Below, one piece after another: positions 1 through 8,042 of a DNA stretch of 64,000 bases; within the stretch, counting starts at the first letter, position 1, and the number at the start of each line of letters is the position of its first letter. The notes beneath the pieces are model-generated. The model was not told the origin of the DNA and searched no databases. It was given only the letters and a program-made list of their open reading frames with translations. Position numbers and translations under genes: made by a program. The stretch is from positions 1-64,000 of the forward strand of contig CAYFXV010000001.1 in NCBI GenBank assembly GCA_964347265.1, written 5' to 3'. The DNA is from CS1-C013 sp964347265. Its GTDB lineage: Archaea; Aenigmatarchaeota; Aenigmatarchaeia; Aenigmatarchaeales; Aenigmatarchaeaceae.

Positions 1-123
1 GTCGCCTAATCAGCAAATTTCCAATGTTAATTTGAGGCGAACATAATATCACTTTAGTAAAAAATTATAATACGGGAGACTATTTAAAGTTTATTGTTTG
101 TTACAAAAATTGGTATGCTTAAA

Positions 124-144
124 GTTCGAATCCCTGTGGGCCCA
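124..144 (+). repeat. tRNA 3'-end fragment (positions 53-73)
   Basis: This 21-nt piece reads as the 3' end of a tRNA: G53, a T-loop TTCGAAT, the T-stem 3' strand CCCTG, the acceptor 3' strand TGGGCCC and A73. The preceding bases (TTAAA) cannot form the T-stem 5' strand, and no 5' tRNA half lies in the 123 bases upstream, so this is not a functional tRNA. A TATA-like box for the next gene begins immediately after it. The rest of positions 1-174 shows only AT-rich sequence and a weak 6-bp inverted repeat (TCGCCT / AGGCGA). Confidence 0.75.
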
Positions 145-174
145 TATTTAAATTTCTAGTGGTAAATTGATAGT

Positions 175-798
175 ATGAAGAAGAAAAGTTTCAGTCTGTT
201 TATAATAGCTATATTGTTGATTACTATTGTAAGTGGATGCGCAGGACCCTCTAGTGATGAACAGTTTGTAGTAGAAGATATTCAACGAGAAGTAGAAAGA
301 GAAGAGGAAATAGATAGAGTAGAAGAAGTAGAAGGATGGTGTTATTTTGATTCGGATTGTTTAGCACCTTGCAATTATACATATCCTCCCGCCTACTATG
401 GATACTCTGTTTGTGTTTTAAGTTATGAAAGTAATGAAACTGTAAAAAGTGTTGAAGATGTAAAAGAAGTTGCTAGTGATTACATAAAACTAAGACACAA
501 CGTAAGCGGTGAATACGTCATACAGATTTTAAATGTGTCACAAAGCGAAGATGTTAGATATATGGACAACAGTTATTTTTGGACAGTCGACTACCTCTTT
601 ATAGGGTGTGAATCTGTTTGTAGTAAAGAAATAAAGAACTGTGATTGGTTATCCAATAGAGATTATTGTCATACTCTTGTAAGGGATGATAGGGATATAG
701 TGTATCCTTTTTTGTTGGTATATGATACAACAATTCCTGATGATTTATATATATCGAATGATGGAAAGGTTTACACTGTTGGTAAGGCTGGAATTTAA
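175..798 (+). CDS. Cys-rich secreted lipoprotein
   Basis: The 207-residue product has a lipoprotein signal peptide (basic MKKK, a hydrophobic stretch to about residue 20, lipobox VSGC with Cys22), then an acidic Glu-rich linker (about 28-52) and a domain with several Cys pairs. The element C-x(3)-DS-x-C near residue 55 also occurs in the 139-residue protein at 2783-3202. A TATA-like TATTTAAAT lies about 25 nt before the ATG, which fits a leaderless start. No catalytic motif is recognised. The likely role is an extracytoplasmic, disulfide-stabilised surface protein. Confidence 0.75.
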   Translation: MKKKSFSLFIIAILLITIVSGCAGPSSDEQFVVEDIQREVEREEEIDRVEEVEGWCYFDSDCLAPCNYTYPPAYYGYSVCVLSYESNETVKSVEDVKEVASDYIKLRHNVSGEYVIQILNVSQSEDVRYMDNSYFWTVDYLFIGCESVCSKEIKNCDWLSNRDYCHTLVRDDRDIVYPFLLVYDTTIPDDLYISNDGKVYTVGKAGI

Positions 799-818
799 AT
801 TAGTAAGACATGAAAAAC

Positions 819-849
819 TATGAAGGGAAAGATGGTTAAGGAAGAAAAC
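819..849 (+). repeat. 31-bp exact repeat, copy 1
   Basis: A 31-base sequence (beginning TATGAAGGGAAAGATGG) is present here and, inverted, at 28355-28385. It sits between the ends of two convergent genes. In both places it could be read as MKGKMVKEEN but no sensible gene follows. The stretch GATGGTTAAGG resembles the D-arm of a class II tRNA. The other copy lies next to a tRNA 3' fragment. Confidence 0.8.
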
Positions 850-855
850 TTCAAA

Positions 856-1533
856 TTATTTTTTCAATCTTTTTTGAACAGCTTCACTTGTTAATTCTTT
901 AATTGCATCAGATGCAATCCATTTAGCACTTTTTGAATTAATATTTTTAATTTCTTTGGCAACTTTAATTGCTCTCTTATTTAAATTAAGATCTCTTTTT
1001 CCAATTTGTCTCAATGCCCAGTTAACTGCTTTCTTAACAAAGTTTCTTTCATCAGTAGATCCTTTTTTTATAAATGGAAAGAATTTTTCAAATTGTTTAT
1101 CATTAGCTTTCTTATCATGCCAAGCCAATACAGCCATCATTGCAAATCCTGCTCTTTTAACAAATTCTTCTTTTTTGGAACTCCATTCAATTGCTTTTTG
1201 GTAAGCAAATTTAGTTTTATCAAATAAATTCATACAAACTTGATCACATACATCCCATGAATCAAAATCCTTTACCCATTTTTCCATTTGTGCTTCAGTT
1301 ACATTTTTAGGGTCATCAATCATACCTGCAAGTATTCGTGCTTCATGAATTTCTGATGACCAAAGTTGTTTAGCAAGTTTATTATCAGTTCCTATTTCTT
1401 TAGCCATTTTTCTTAAATTAGGAATTGATACTCCATAAGTATTTTTTGGACTAATTCCAAATCTTGCCATACCTTCTACAGCTTTTGGATTGGAAAGAGA
1501 TTTCAATTTCTTCATAGTTTCCTGATATTCCAT
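856..1533 (-). CDS. AlkD-like HEAT-repeat DNA alkylation repair protein
   Basis: The 225-residue, all-helical, Lys/Trp-rich protein matches the DNA alkylation repair (AlkD/AlkC) family: an early W-SSE-x-EAR element (about 58-66), the FDSWDVCDQ motif (about 90-98) and a late F-V-x-KAVNWALRQIG helix. Family members bind DNA through HEAT-like repeats and excise positively charged alkylated bases. It is the last gene of the probable minus-strand operon, 9 bases after apgM. The ATG start at 1533 is unambiguous. Confidence 0.8.
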   Translation of the reverse strand: MEYQETMKKLKSLSNPKAVEGMARFGISPKNTYGVSIPNLRKMAKEIGTDNKLAKQLWSSEIHEARILAGMIDDPKNVTEAQMEKWVKDFDSWDVCDQVCMNLFDKTKFAYQKAIEWSSKKEEFVKRAGFAMMAVLAWHDKKANDKQFEKFFPFIKKGSTDERNFVKKAVNWALRQIGKRDLNLNKRAIKVAKEIKNINSKSAKWIASDAIKELTSEAVQKRLKK

Positions 1534-1542
1534 TTTTTCACT

Positions 1543-2757
1543 TTATAAAAAAGATAAAACCTTTTCCATAAAATCTTCAATGTTTATTGCTGGACCTACT
1601 TTACAACTTTTCTCATCTAATTTTTCAATCTCGTTAGATTTTATTCCATTTGTATAAATTAAAAACGGCATAAAACCAGAAATATGTTCTCCTGTTTTAG
1701 AAGATGTTGGATGATCTGAACAAACAACTAACAATGTTTTATCAAAATTTCCATATTCTAGGATTCTTCTGAAAACTTCTCTATCAAGTCTCTCTATGAA
1801 CAAAGCTCCTAATCTAGGTTTCTTATCATGTGAACAAATATCAGTACCAAGTATGTGTAATATAACAAAATCATGTTTATTCAACAAATCCAAAGCCTTC
1901 AAAGTTTTTGCCCTAAGATCTGTTTTAAGATCAGCAGTTGCGCCTGGAACGTCTTCAACATGTATTTCCATTGCTCTTGAAATTCCTTTTATAACTGGAG
2001 ATGCGGCAACGCAAGCTCCATTAAAACCATATTTATCCTTAAAACTTTTTACATATTGATAACAACTTGCGCCTCTTAACAAAATATAATTTGCAGGAAT
2101 CTTTCTGTACTTGTTTGAAGGATGATCTTTTAATATTCTATGAACTTCATTTGAAAATTTATTTAAAGCTGCAGCAGTTTTAAAAGCTTTATCATCATCC
2201 CTTAAAGGTCTTATATCTAAAACTTCTTTTCCTTCTATTCCTGGATCAGAACCACTAACATCAGGAGAAACATTAACACTGTTTAAAGCAACAACAGCTC
2301 TATGAGCTAGGGATTTATAAAAATCAATTCTAACACCATCCAAGAAAAATTCTTTAATTGCTTTTGACATTTCAAATAATCCACTATTATCTCTTCCAGC
2401 TCTTCTATCTTCAACAACTAATTGTGGTTTATAATCTCCTGTTTTAAATTTATCTCCTATAACTTCTTTTACACTTGCAAAATTGGCTCTAACATAAATA
2501 CTTCCAGGAATTATTCTCAGATTTATTCCTAATGCTTCTAAATAACCTCTTCCAGGATATTCTTCTTTTTGATATCCTAGTAAAACAAAATTTGATATTC
2601 CAGAATCAGGATGATGACCTTCTCTGTTTTCTATTAAACCTGCAAATCCATTTTTTGTTAACATATCTAGATTTGGTTTATTTGCCAGCATTAAAGGTGT
2701 TTTCTCAATATCATCTGCAATTCCATCAAGAATAACAAAAAGAATCTTTTTATGCAT
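1543..2757 (-). CDS. apgM: Archaeal cofactor-independent phosphoglycerate mutase
   Basis: The 404-residue alkaline-phosphatase-fold enzyme interconverts 3- and 2-phosphoglycerate. Visible signatures are the N-terminal metal site FVILDGIADD (Asp11), HPDSGISN near 49-56 with the candidate phosphoserine, LLGYQ, and the C-terminal CSDHPTSSKTGEH metal site. The length is normal for the archaeal family. It follows the RuBisCO/AMP phosphorylase genes on the same strand, so the 3-phosphoglycerate made by RuBisCO can feed straight into it. Confidence 0.92.
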   Translation of the reverse strand: MHKKILFVILDGIADDIEKTPLMLANKPNLDMLTKNGFAGLIENREGHHPDSGISNFVLLGYQKEEYPGRGYLEALGINLRIIPGSIYVRANFASVKEVIGDKFKTGDYKPQLVVEDRRAGRDNSGLFEMSKAIKEFFLDGVRIDFYKSLAHRAVVALNSVNVSPDVSGSDPGIEGKEVLDIRPLRDDDKAFKTAAALNKFSNEVHRILKDHPSNKYRKIPANYILLRGASCYQYVKSFKDKYGFNGACVAASPVIKGISRAMEIHVEDVPGATADLKTDLRAKTLKALDLLNKHDFVILHILGTDICSHDKKPRLGALFIERLDREVFRRILEYGNFDKTLLVVCSDHPTSSKTGEHISGFMPFLIYTNGIKSNEIEKLDEKSCKVGPAINIEDFMEKVLSFL

Positions 2758-2782
2758 AATAATATTTTCTTTTAGTTAATAT

Positions 2783-3202
2783 TTATTTTAACATTTTACA
2801 AGCATTCTGAACGCATCCGCATTTAGAAGAATCTTGCCTTTCTATTATCCAATCTGAATAAGTTTCACATTTTTTGTGATAGTCTGTCAATTGAGTTGTA
2901 TTAATACAATCTTTTACTTTACTCTCTTTACAAGTTGTTATAAAACATTGAGAATCTCTTTTACAAAATCCCCCTAACATAGAAGTTTCAAATGTAGTGG
3001 TTGTTATTGGTGTTCGAATTTCTTTATTTTTTTCAACTTCTTGTTCTTTAATCATTTGATTAAAACTTGAATAAAAAACAATTAGAATTAAAATAATTAT
3101 TAGCGAAAATGTTCCTAAATAAATATTATACTTATTAAATTTCTTTTTCTCTAACTTTTTGATTTGTTTTTTCTGAGGGATTATCTTAGATTTTTTAGCC
3201 AT
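2783..3202 (-). CDS. Single-span membrane protein with Cys-rich outer domain
   Basis: The 139-residue protein has a very basic N-terminus (about 1-24), one membrane span (about 27-46) and an extracytoplasmic domain with eight or so Cys, including FCKRDSQC and the late CGC-x(4)-C. The C-x(3)-DS-x-C element is shared with the lipoprotein at 175-798. It sits between the 40-residue membrane protein and apgM. The function is unknown. Confidence 0.7.
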   Translation of the reverse strand: MAKKSKIIPQKKQIKKLEKKKFNKYNIYLGTFSLIIILILIVFYSSFNQMIKEQEVEKNKEIRTPITTTTFETSMLGGFCKRDSQCFITTCKESKVKDCINTTQLTDYHKKCETYSDWIIERQDSSKCGCVQNACKMLK

Positions 3203-3224
3203 ATTTTCACTTTTGATATAATAT

Positions 3225-3347
3225 TTATTTTATTATATATAAAAGACTAAAATAATAAGTAAATAAAAATAAAATGATAAAACCTACAAATATTAAAAAC
3301 CAATGTATAGCTTCTTCCTTATTGGCTTTTTCAAATTTTTCTGACAT
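3225..3347 (-). CDS. 40-residue single-span membrane protein
   Basis: A 41-codon reading frame begins with ATG at 3347, only 2 bases after the AMP phosphorylase stop, and ends with TAA at 3225. The product starts with a charged segment MSEKFEKANKEE, followed by a hydrophobic helix (about 15-38) ending in IIK. Its position directly behind the phosphorylase gene and its clean membrane-protein profile support a real gene. The function is unknown; it could anchor or modulate a partner in the operon. Confidence 0.6.
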   Translation of the reverse strand: MSEKFEKANKEEAIHWFLIFVGFIILFLFTYYFSLLYIIK

Positions 3348-3349
3348 AA

Positions 3350-4894
3350 TCATCTTTCCAACATAAAAATTTTTCTATTCGGAATTTTAGCAAATATTCT
3401 TTCTAAAAGCATTTTTTCTTCAAATTTTTTACCCACAACTATTGGTTCCAATTCTTCCGCAAGTTTAACAGCATCACTTAATCTTATATAATTATTAGAG
3501 TAAATTGTAAACAACACATCTCTTTTCTTAACCTTATCTCCCATTTTTACATTTAATTGAATTCCTGCACCTTTATCTCTAGGAGCTCCAGCTTCTCTTG
3601 CAATAAGAACTATAGGAGAATTTTTTATCCATAAAACTTTTCCTTCTGTATCTGATTTTACTTTATAAATCTTGTTTCCGATTTCAATATTTTCTGATTT
3701 TATTTCAGGATTTCCACCTTGTGCCTCAATTATTTCTCTCATCTTTTTTTCTGCTTTTCCAGATTTTAGAACTTGTAATGCAGCACCATGATTTCTTGTA
3801 CCCATCTCATTAAATAAAATATCAGAAAGCATTGTTGCTTTTTCTACTAAATCCTTTGGTCCTTTTCCTTGCAAAGTCAATAAAGCTTCTCTAGCCTCTA
3901 AAGCAGGACCAATAGAGTATCCTAAAGGTTGTTCACCAAATGTTACTCCACAAGCTATGTGCATTCCTAATCTTTTTCCTAATTCAAGAAAATCTTCAGC
4001 TAATTCATGTGCTTTTCCCATACTTGTAATTTTGGTTTCTTTTCCAGTTGGTATGTCTATAACAACATAGTTTGCACCAATTGCTTTTTTCTTAGACATT
4101 ATAGAAGGTAACAGCATTGGATCAATTCCTAAAGGATATTCAACTTTAATAAACTCATCATCAGCAGGAGCTAAATCTAAAGCACCACCCCACACCAAAC
4201 AAGCATTAGTTTTTTTAACAACCTCTTCAATTTCATTTAATGATAAATCAACTGGAGCTAAAACTTCCATTCTCTCTGCAGTTCCACAAGGAGATGTTAT
4301 TGCCTTAGAAGATGTTTTAGGTATTGTAAAACCTGAAGCAGCAATTATTGGAACCAAAACCAAAGATGTCTTGTCTCCAGGAATTCCACCAATAGAATGT
4401 TTATCGCATATTACTTTTTTAGCAGGTTTAAATCTTTTTCCAGTTTCAACCATTGCTTTTGAAAAGCTTGCAGCCTCGTCTATTGAGATTCCTCTTGTGT
4501 GTAAAGCTGTCACAAATGCTGTTAATTCAATATCAGATAATTTTTTATCAACAACGTCTTTAACAATTTTCCTAATTTTATCGAATTCTAATCTTGCACC
4601 AGCAATTTTTTGTTTTATATAAATAGTAGATTCTGGTTGCCTTTCTTTAGAAACAACAACATGTTCTCCACCTTTTAAACCAAAGAAAGTACTAACATCA
4701 TCATTTGTTACAATTTCTCCTTTCATTGTAAATTTTGTTGTTACATCAACTATTGCTGTTAATTCTTTACCCTTGCATTTAAGTCTAATCCTATCCAATG
4801 AATGCAATCCTAAAAAATCTGCATCCACTCTATTTAATATTACGATATACTTTCTTCCGACTTCCAAATTTATTGTTCTTGCCACTAACTTCAT
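3350..4894 (-). CDS. deoA: AMP phosphorylase
   Basis: The 514-residue protein is of the archaeal AMP phosphorylase type, which converts NMPs such as AMP plus phosphate to base and ribose-1,5-bisphosphate. It has the archaeal N-terminal extension (about 1-85) before the thymidine-phosphorylase-like fold. Signatures include DKHSIGGIPGDKTS (about 168-181), SSKAITSPCGTAERME and EAGAPRDKGAGI near the C-terminus. It lies in the same gene run as RuBisCO and ribose-1,5-bisphosphate isomerase, which strongly supports AMP phosphorylase over thymidine phosphorylase. Confidence 0.94.
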   Translation of the reverse strand: MKLVARTINLEVGRKYIVILNRVDADFLGLHSLDRIRLKCKGKELTAIVDVTTKFTMKGEIVTNDDVSTFFGLKGGEHVVVSKERQPESTIYIKQKIAGARLEFDKIRKIVKDVVDKKLSDIELTAFVTALHTRGISIDEAASFSKAMVETGKRFKPAKKVICDKHSIGGIPGDKTSLVLVPIIAASGFTIPKTSSKAITSPCGTAERMEVLAPVDLSLNEIEEVVKKTNACLVWGGALDLAPADDEFIKVEYPLGIDPMLLPSIMSKKKAIGANYVVIDIPTGKETKITSMGKAHELAEDFLELGKRLGMHIACGVTFGEQPLGYSIGPALEAREALLTLQGKGPKDLVEKATMLSDILFNEMGTRNHGAALQVLKSGKAEKKMREIIEAQGGNPEIKSENIEIGNKIYKVKSDTEGKVLWIKNSPIVLIAREAGAPRDKGAGIQLNVKMGDKVKKRDVLFTIYSNNYIRLSDAVKLAEELEPIVVGKKFEEKMLLERIFAKIPNRKIFMLER

Positions 4895-4898
4895 ATAA

Positions 4899-5234
4899 TC
4901 ATTCTTTATCTTTTTTAACTAATAGCTTTAATAAAAAATTTTTAAGGGCTCTACGAACTCCAATTATTAGACATGATAAAAAATAGAAATAAATTAAAGC
5001 TATTAAATTAGAAATGGCTCCATGAAGTGATATATTTTCTACTGTGATAAACATAGGATTGATTGTTGATTCTAAGTAATACACATTTGGTGATATTAAA
5101 TAAACTTGCCAAGAAGGAAGCATCTCACCTGTAAATAAAAGAGTGAAGGATATTAAAAACTCTAACACAAAAAGTAACAAAATTTTTTTCCAGTCTGGCT
5201 TAAAAAAATTTATTAAAACTCTTTTTAAGTTCAT
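4899..5234 (-). CDS. Small multi-span membrane protein
   Basis: The 111-residue product begins MNLKRVLINFF and has about three predicted spans (roughly 17-37, 60-80, 80-97) and a basic tail. I chose the ATG at 5234 because it overlaps the stop of the upstream gene as ATGA; a longer start at 5255 would overlap more. AMP phosphorylase begins 4 bases after its stop, so it is translationally linked into the AMP-pathway gene run. No family is recognised. Confidence 0.65.
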   Translation of the reverse strand: MNLKRVLINFFKPDWKKILLLFVLEFLISFTLLFTGEMLPSWQVYLISPNVYYLESTINPMFITVENISLHGAISNLIALIYFYFLSCLIIGVRRALKNFLLKLLVKKDKE

Positions 5235-5641
5235 CCTAAATAACCTATAGGACAAGTTTGACTTTCTGTTATTTTATTACATGCTGATTTTAAATTAGAA
5301 CAGTCTAAACCTGTGTTATGATATTTGTTCTGTAATTCACAAAGTTCTCCCATATACCATTCAATTTGAGGCAAACTTACGTCAGCATCAGTATTACATT
5401 CATATTCTCCCCAGTAATTACAATTTTCAATCAACACTTCTTTGAAAGAAGCACACTTATAATTTGCTCTTCCAACCTCACATTCTACTTTAGGCAAATA
5501 AGTGGGGATAGTAATAAGAATTACAATTACTATTAGAGCTATTATTGCTATTATATTCTCTTTTGTTAATTTTATTTTAAAAAGTCTCATTCTAGATTTC
5601 CGTTCTTCTACTTTTGGTTCTTCTTTATGTTCTTCTTCCAT
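5231..5641 (-). CDS. Single-span membrane protein with Cys-rich outer domain
   Basis: The 136-residue protein has an acidic then basic cytoplasmic N-terminus (MEEEHKEE...), one span (about 31-50) and an outer domain with eight Cys spread over about 85 residues. Its layout resembles the 139-residue protein at 2783-3202, although the Cys spacing differs. I chose the ATG at 5641, 7 bases after the RuBisCO stop; a start at 5671 would overlap RuBisCO. The function is unknown. Confidence 0.65.
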   Translation of the reverse strand: MEEEHKEEPKVEERKSRMRLFKIKLTKENIIAIIALIVIVILITIPTYLPKVECEVGRANYKCASFKEVLIENCNYWGEYECNTDADVSLPQIEWYMGELCELQNKYHNTGLDCSNLKSACNKITESQTCPIGYLG

Positions 5642-5648
5642 TACACCA

Positions 5649-6869
5649 CTATAACCATTGTTGTAGAGCAAGTTTTAATTCTTTATGATTCTTTGAATAT
5701 TCTTTAAGAGAAATATTATTTAAAGTTGCATCAATTGCCTGTCTCACGGCCTTTGCTCCAGCTTTTGTTCCTAGTTTATGACCATGGATTCCTCCACCAG
5801 CTTGTATTATAATATCATTACCTAAATTTTTGATAAGATAAGGAACTAAACCAGGATGCAAACCACCTGAACAAACAGCAAATATGGGTTTTATATGAAG
5901 CCAATTCTTATTAATGCTTTCATTTATAGTTAGTATTTCTTTTTTAGGACCTTCCATTTTACCAACAATAGTTCCTATGTGTAATTGATCAACTCCAATC
6001 AATCTCGATATTTTTGCGACAACTAACATTGATACGCCGTGTTTTTTATTTCTTGTAAAAGTAGCATGACCACTTCTATGAGCATGTAAAACTAATCTTA
6101 AATAATTATTAACATCTCTTAGTGTTTGTAATGCAGACCAACCAACAGTAATGATATCGACCATTGCATATCTTCCATTTTGCTCTTTTACAAATTCAGC
6201 TCTTGAAAGCATCTCATTTGTTTCAGCAGTCACGTTTGGCATGTATATTTTCTTTTCTCCAGTTTCTCTTTCAGCCTTGTTTCTCATTTTTAAAGTTTCT
6301 ACAACCCGTTTTTCAAATTTGTTAAATCTTAAATTAGAAAGATTCTCATCATCCTTAACAATATCAACCCCACCAGTCCAAGCGTCATATGCAACTTTAG
6401 CATGTTCTTTTTCATTCAATCCTAATTTTGGTTTGATGATTGTTCCGCACAAAGGTCTTTTAGGAATTTCTAATAATTTTCTTATTCCTTTGATTCCGTA
6501 AATAGGACCTTTAAATGACTTTATAATATCAAACTGCCAATCAATATCTTCTAATCTTAGATTATCAACAGCTTTCATCCCAAAAATGTTTCCTGCAATA
6601 CTGCTAAGTATTTGTGGTATGTTTCCTGGTTCAAACAGATCTAAAGGATAAGCAACTTTTATGTAATTTCCTTTTATTTCAAAAACCTTTGCTCCTAGTT
6701 TTTTAATTCTTGGTTTCATTGTTTTCACAATAGTCCAAGTCCCTATACTGCTTTCTCCTGCTACAGCTTCTGCTGCTTTTTTAATAGAAATTCCTTTTTT
6801 AGGTTCAACTCTAAATAAACAAACTAGATCATTTTTATTGGGTTTGTATTTTAAATCAATAAAACTCAT
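5649..6869 (-). CDS. rbcL: Form III-type RuBisCO large subunit
   Basis: The 406-residue protein carboxylates ribulose-1,5-bisphosphate to two 3-phosphoglycerates. All catalytic positions look intact: T44-W45, K146/K148 in IIKPKLG, the carbamylation motif VKDDE (K172, D174, E175), H264-R265 in HAHRSGH, H297, loop-6 K304 in GKMEGP, S334 in CSGGLH and the phosphate-binding GGG near the C-terminus. No small-subunit gene is present. The context with AMP phosphorylase and ribose-1,5-bisphosphate isomerase indicates the nucleotide salvage role, not a Calvin cycle. The subform (III-a, b or c) cannot be set without a tree. Confidence 0.95.
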   Translation of the reverse strand: MSFIDLKYKPNKNDLVCLFRVEPKKGISIKKAAEAVAGESSIGTWTIVKTMKPRIKKLGAKVFEIKGNYIKVAYPLDLFEPGNIPQILSSIAGNIFGMKAVDNLRLEDIDWQFDIIKSFKGPIYGIKGIRKLLEIPKRPLCGTIIKPKLGLNEKEHAKVAYDAWTGGVDIVKDDENLSNLRFNKFEKRVVETLKMRNKAERETGEKKIYMPNVTAETNEMLSRAEFVKEQNGRYAMVDIITVGWSALQTLRDVNNYLRLVLHAHRSGHATFTRNKKHGVSMLVVAKISRLIGVDQLHIGTIVGKMEGPKKEILTINESINKNWLHIKPIFAVCSGGLHPGLVPYLIKNLGNDIIIQAGGGIHGHKLGTKAGAKAVRQAIDATLNNISLKEYSKNHKELKLALQQWL

Positions 6870-7147
6870 TTTTTAACCTTTCCTACTCTATAAGCATCAT
6901 AACCAATATAGATGCTCACCCATAAAGACCAAAATATTATCCAATAAATTCCTGCAAAAACAAGAAGGCCTGCCACAGATATATACCAAAGTGAAAATAC
7001 GAAAACTAAAAAGTAAGATGTAAGTAAATAAAAAGCTTCTTCAGTTTTCTTTTCAAGGTACGCATATCCTATTCCCCAAAAAAAGAAATTTAAAATTGCT
7101 GCAAATATCGGACTTTTTTTAGTTTTCATTCTTACAACTCTTTTCAT
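6866..7147 (-). CDS. Small TM2-like membrane protein
   Basis: The 93-residue protein has a basic N-terminus, then the TM2-like pattern K-S-P-x-x-A-A-x-L-x(5)-G-x-G-x-x-Y-L and about three spans up to residue 82, ending in a basic tail. It overlaps the RuBisCO start by four bases (ATGA), so the two are probably co-translated. An internal Met at codon 7 is a possible alternative start. The role is unknown; it is one of five small membrane proteins in this AMP-pathway run. Confidence 0.65.
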   Translation of the reverse strand: MKRVVRMKTKKSPIFAAILNFFFWGIGYAYLEKKTEEAFYLLTSYFLVFVFSLWYISVAGLLVFAGIYWIIFWSLWVSIYIGYDAYRVGKVKK

Positions 7148-7163
7148 TTTTTCTTCATCTTTT

Positions 7164-8009
7164 TTATAATAATGTTTTAGATTCTAACAATCTCTTCATA
7201 TTTCCAGGAGTCATGACACCTTTTTCTGTCACAACTCTTTTGATATATTTCCATGGAGTTACATCAAAAGCTGGGTTTCTTATTTTTAATGTTTTTATAT
7301 TTTCTACATAAACTTCATGCGGATCTCTTTCTTCAATAATTAATTTTTTTCTTTTGTCTAATTTTAAAGTATTGCCAACAACATAAAATGGTTTCTTATG
7401 TTCTTTAGCAACTACAGCCATTGTATAAGTTCCAATTTTATTAATAATACCTTCTTTTCTAATTGCATCTGAACCAACTATTACTATATCTACATTTTTC
7501 ATGAAAAATCCGACAGCAGAATCCACTATTAAAACAACGTGTATACCTAGTTTACTTAATTCTTTTGCTGTTTTTATTCCTTGTTCTTTGGGTCTGGTCT
7601 CAGTCGCATAAATTTTGATTTTCTTACCTTCTTTCCATGCTTGCTTTATGACTGCACATGCTTCCCCAGAATGACAATGAGTCATTATCACATAATTATT
7701 TTTTATTAATCTACTCCCTCTTTTTGCAATTTCTTTGGTTGATTGATTTAGTTTTCTTAACAATTTGTTTATTGTTTCTACTTTTTTCTCTTTTTTAATA
7801 ATCTCTAAGCAATTAAGTAAATTATGTAAAACAACTGCTGTTGGTCTTGCTTTTGCTAGTTTTTTTGCAGCTTGATTAAATTCTTTTCCAAAACCTTTTT
7901 CTTTAGCAAGCTTTCTTAGAAACTTTAAACTATGAATTGTAATTTCTTTGGCTCCTTGAATTTTCAAACTTTTAAGCTTCTTTAAAAGATCTTTTAGGCT
8001 TTCACGCAT
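7164..8009 (-). CDS. Ribose-1,5-bisphosphate isomerase
   Basis: The 281-residue eIF2B-alpha/beta/delta-like protein converts ribose-1,5-bisphosphate into ribulose-1,5-bisphosphate, the RuBisCO substrate. Visible family elements are MTHCHSGEACAVIKQAW (about 108-124), YATETRPKEQG, VDSAVGFFMKNVDIVIVGSDAI (in two parts around 160-180) and KIGTYTMAVVAKEHKKPF. It is somewhat shorter than the roughly 320-residue characterised archaeal enzymes, mostly at the N-terminus. It is the first gene of the minus-strand AMP operon and is divergent from pcm, with 33 bases between the starts. Confidence 0.9.
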   Translation of the reverse strand: MRESLKDLLKKLKSLKIQGAKEITIHSLKFLRKLAKEKGFGKEFNQAAKKLAKARPTAVVLHNLLNCLEIIKKEKKVETINKLLRKLNQSTKEIAKRGSRLIKNNYVIMTHCHSGEACAVIKQAWKEGKKIKIYATETRPKEQGIKTAKELSKLGIHVVLIVDSAVGFFMKNVDIVIVGSDAIRKEGIINKIGTYTMAVVAKEHKKPFYVVGNTLKLDKRKKLIIEERDPHEVYVENIKTLKIRNPAFDVTPWKYIKRVVTEKGVMTPGNMKRLLESKTLL

Positions 8010-8042
8010 AGATTCATTATATAAAAATTACAAAATAAATAT

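Noticed and set aside
5649..6869. Calvin-cycle RuBisCO
   Set aside because: No small subunit or phosphoribulokinase is present, and the gene lies between the other two AMP pathway enzymes.
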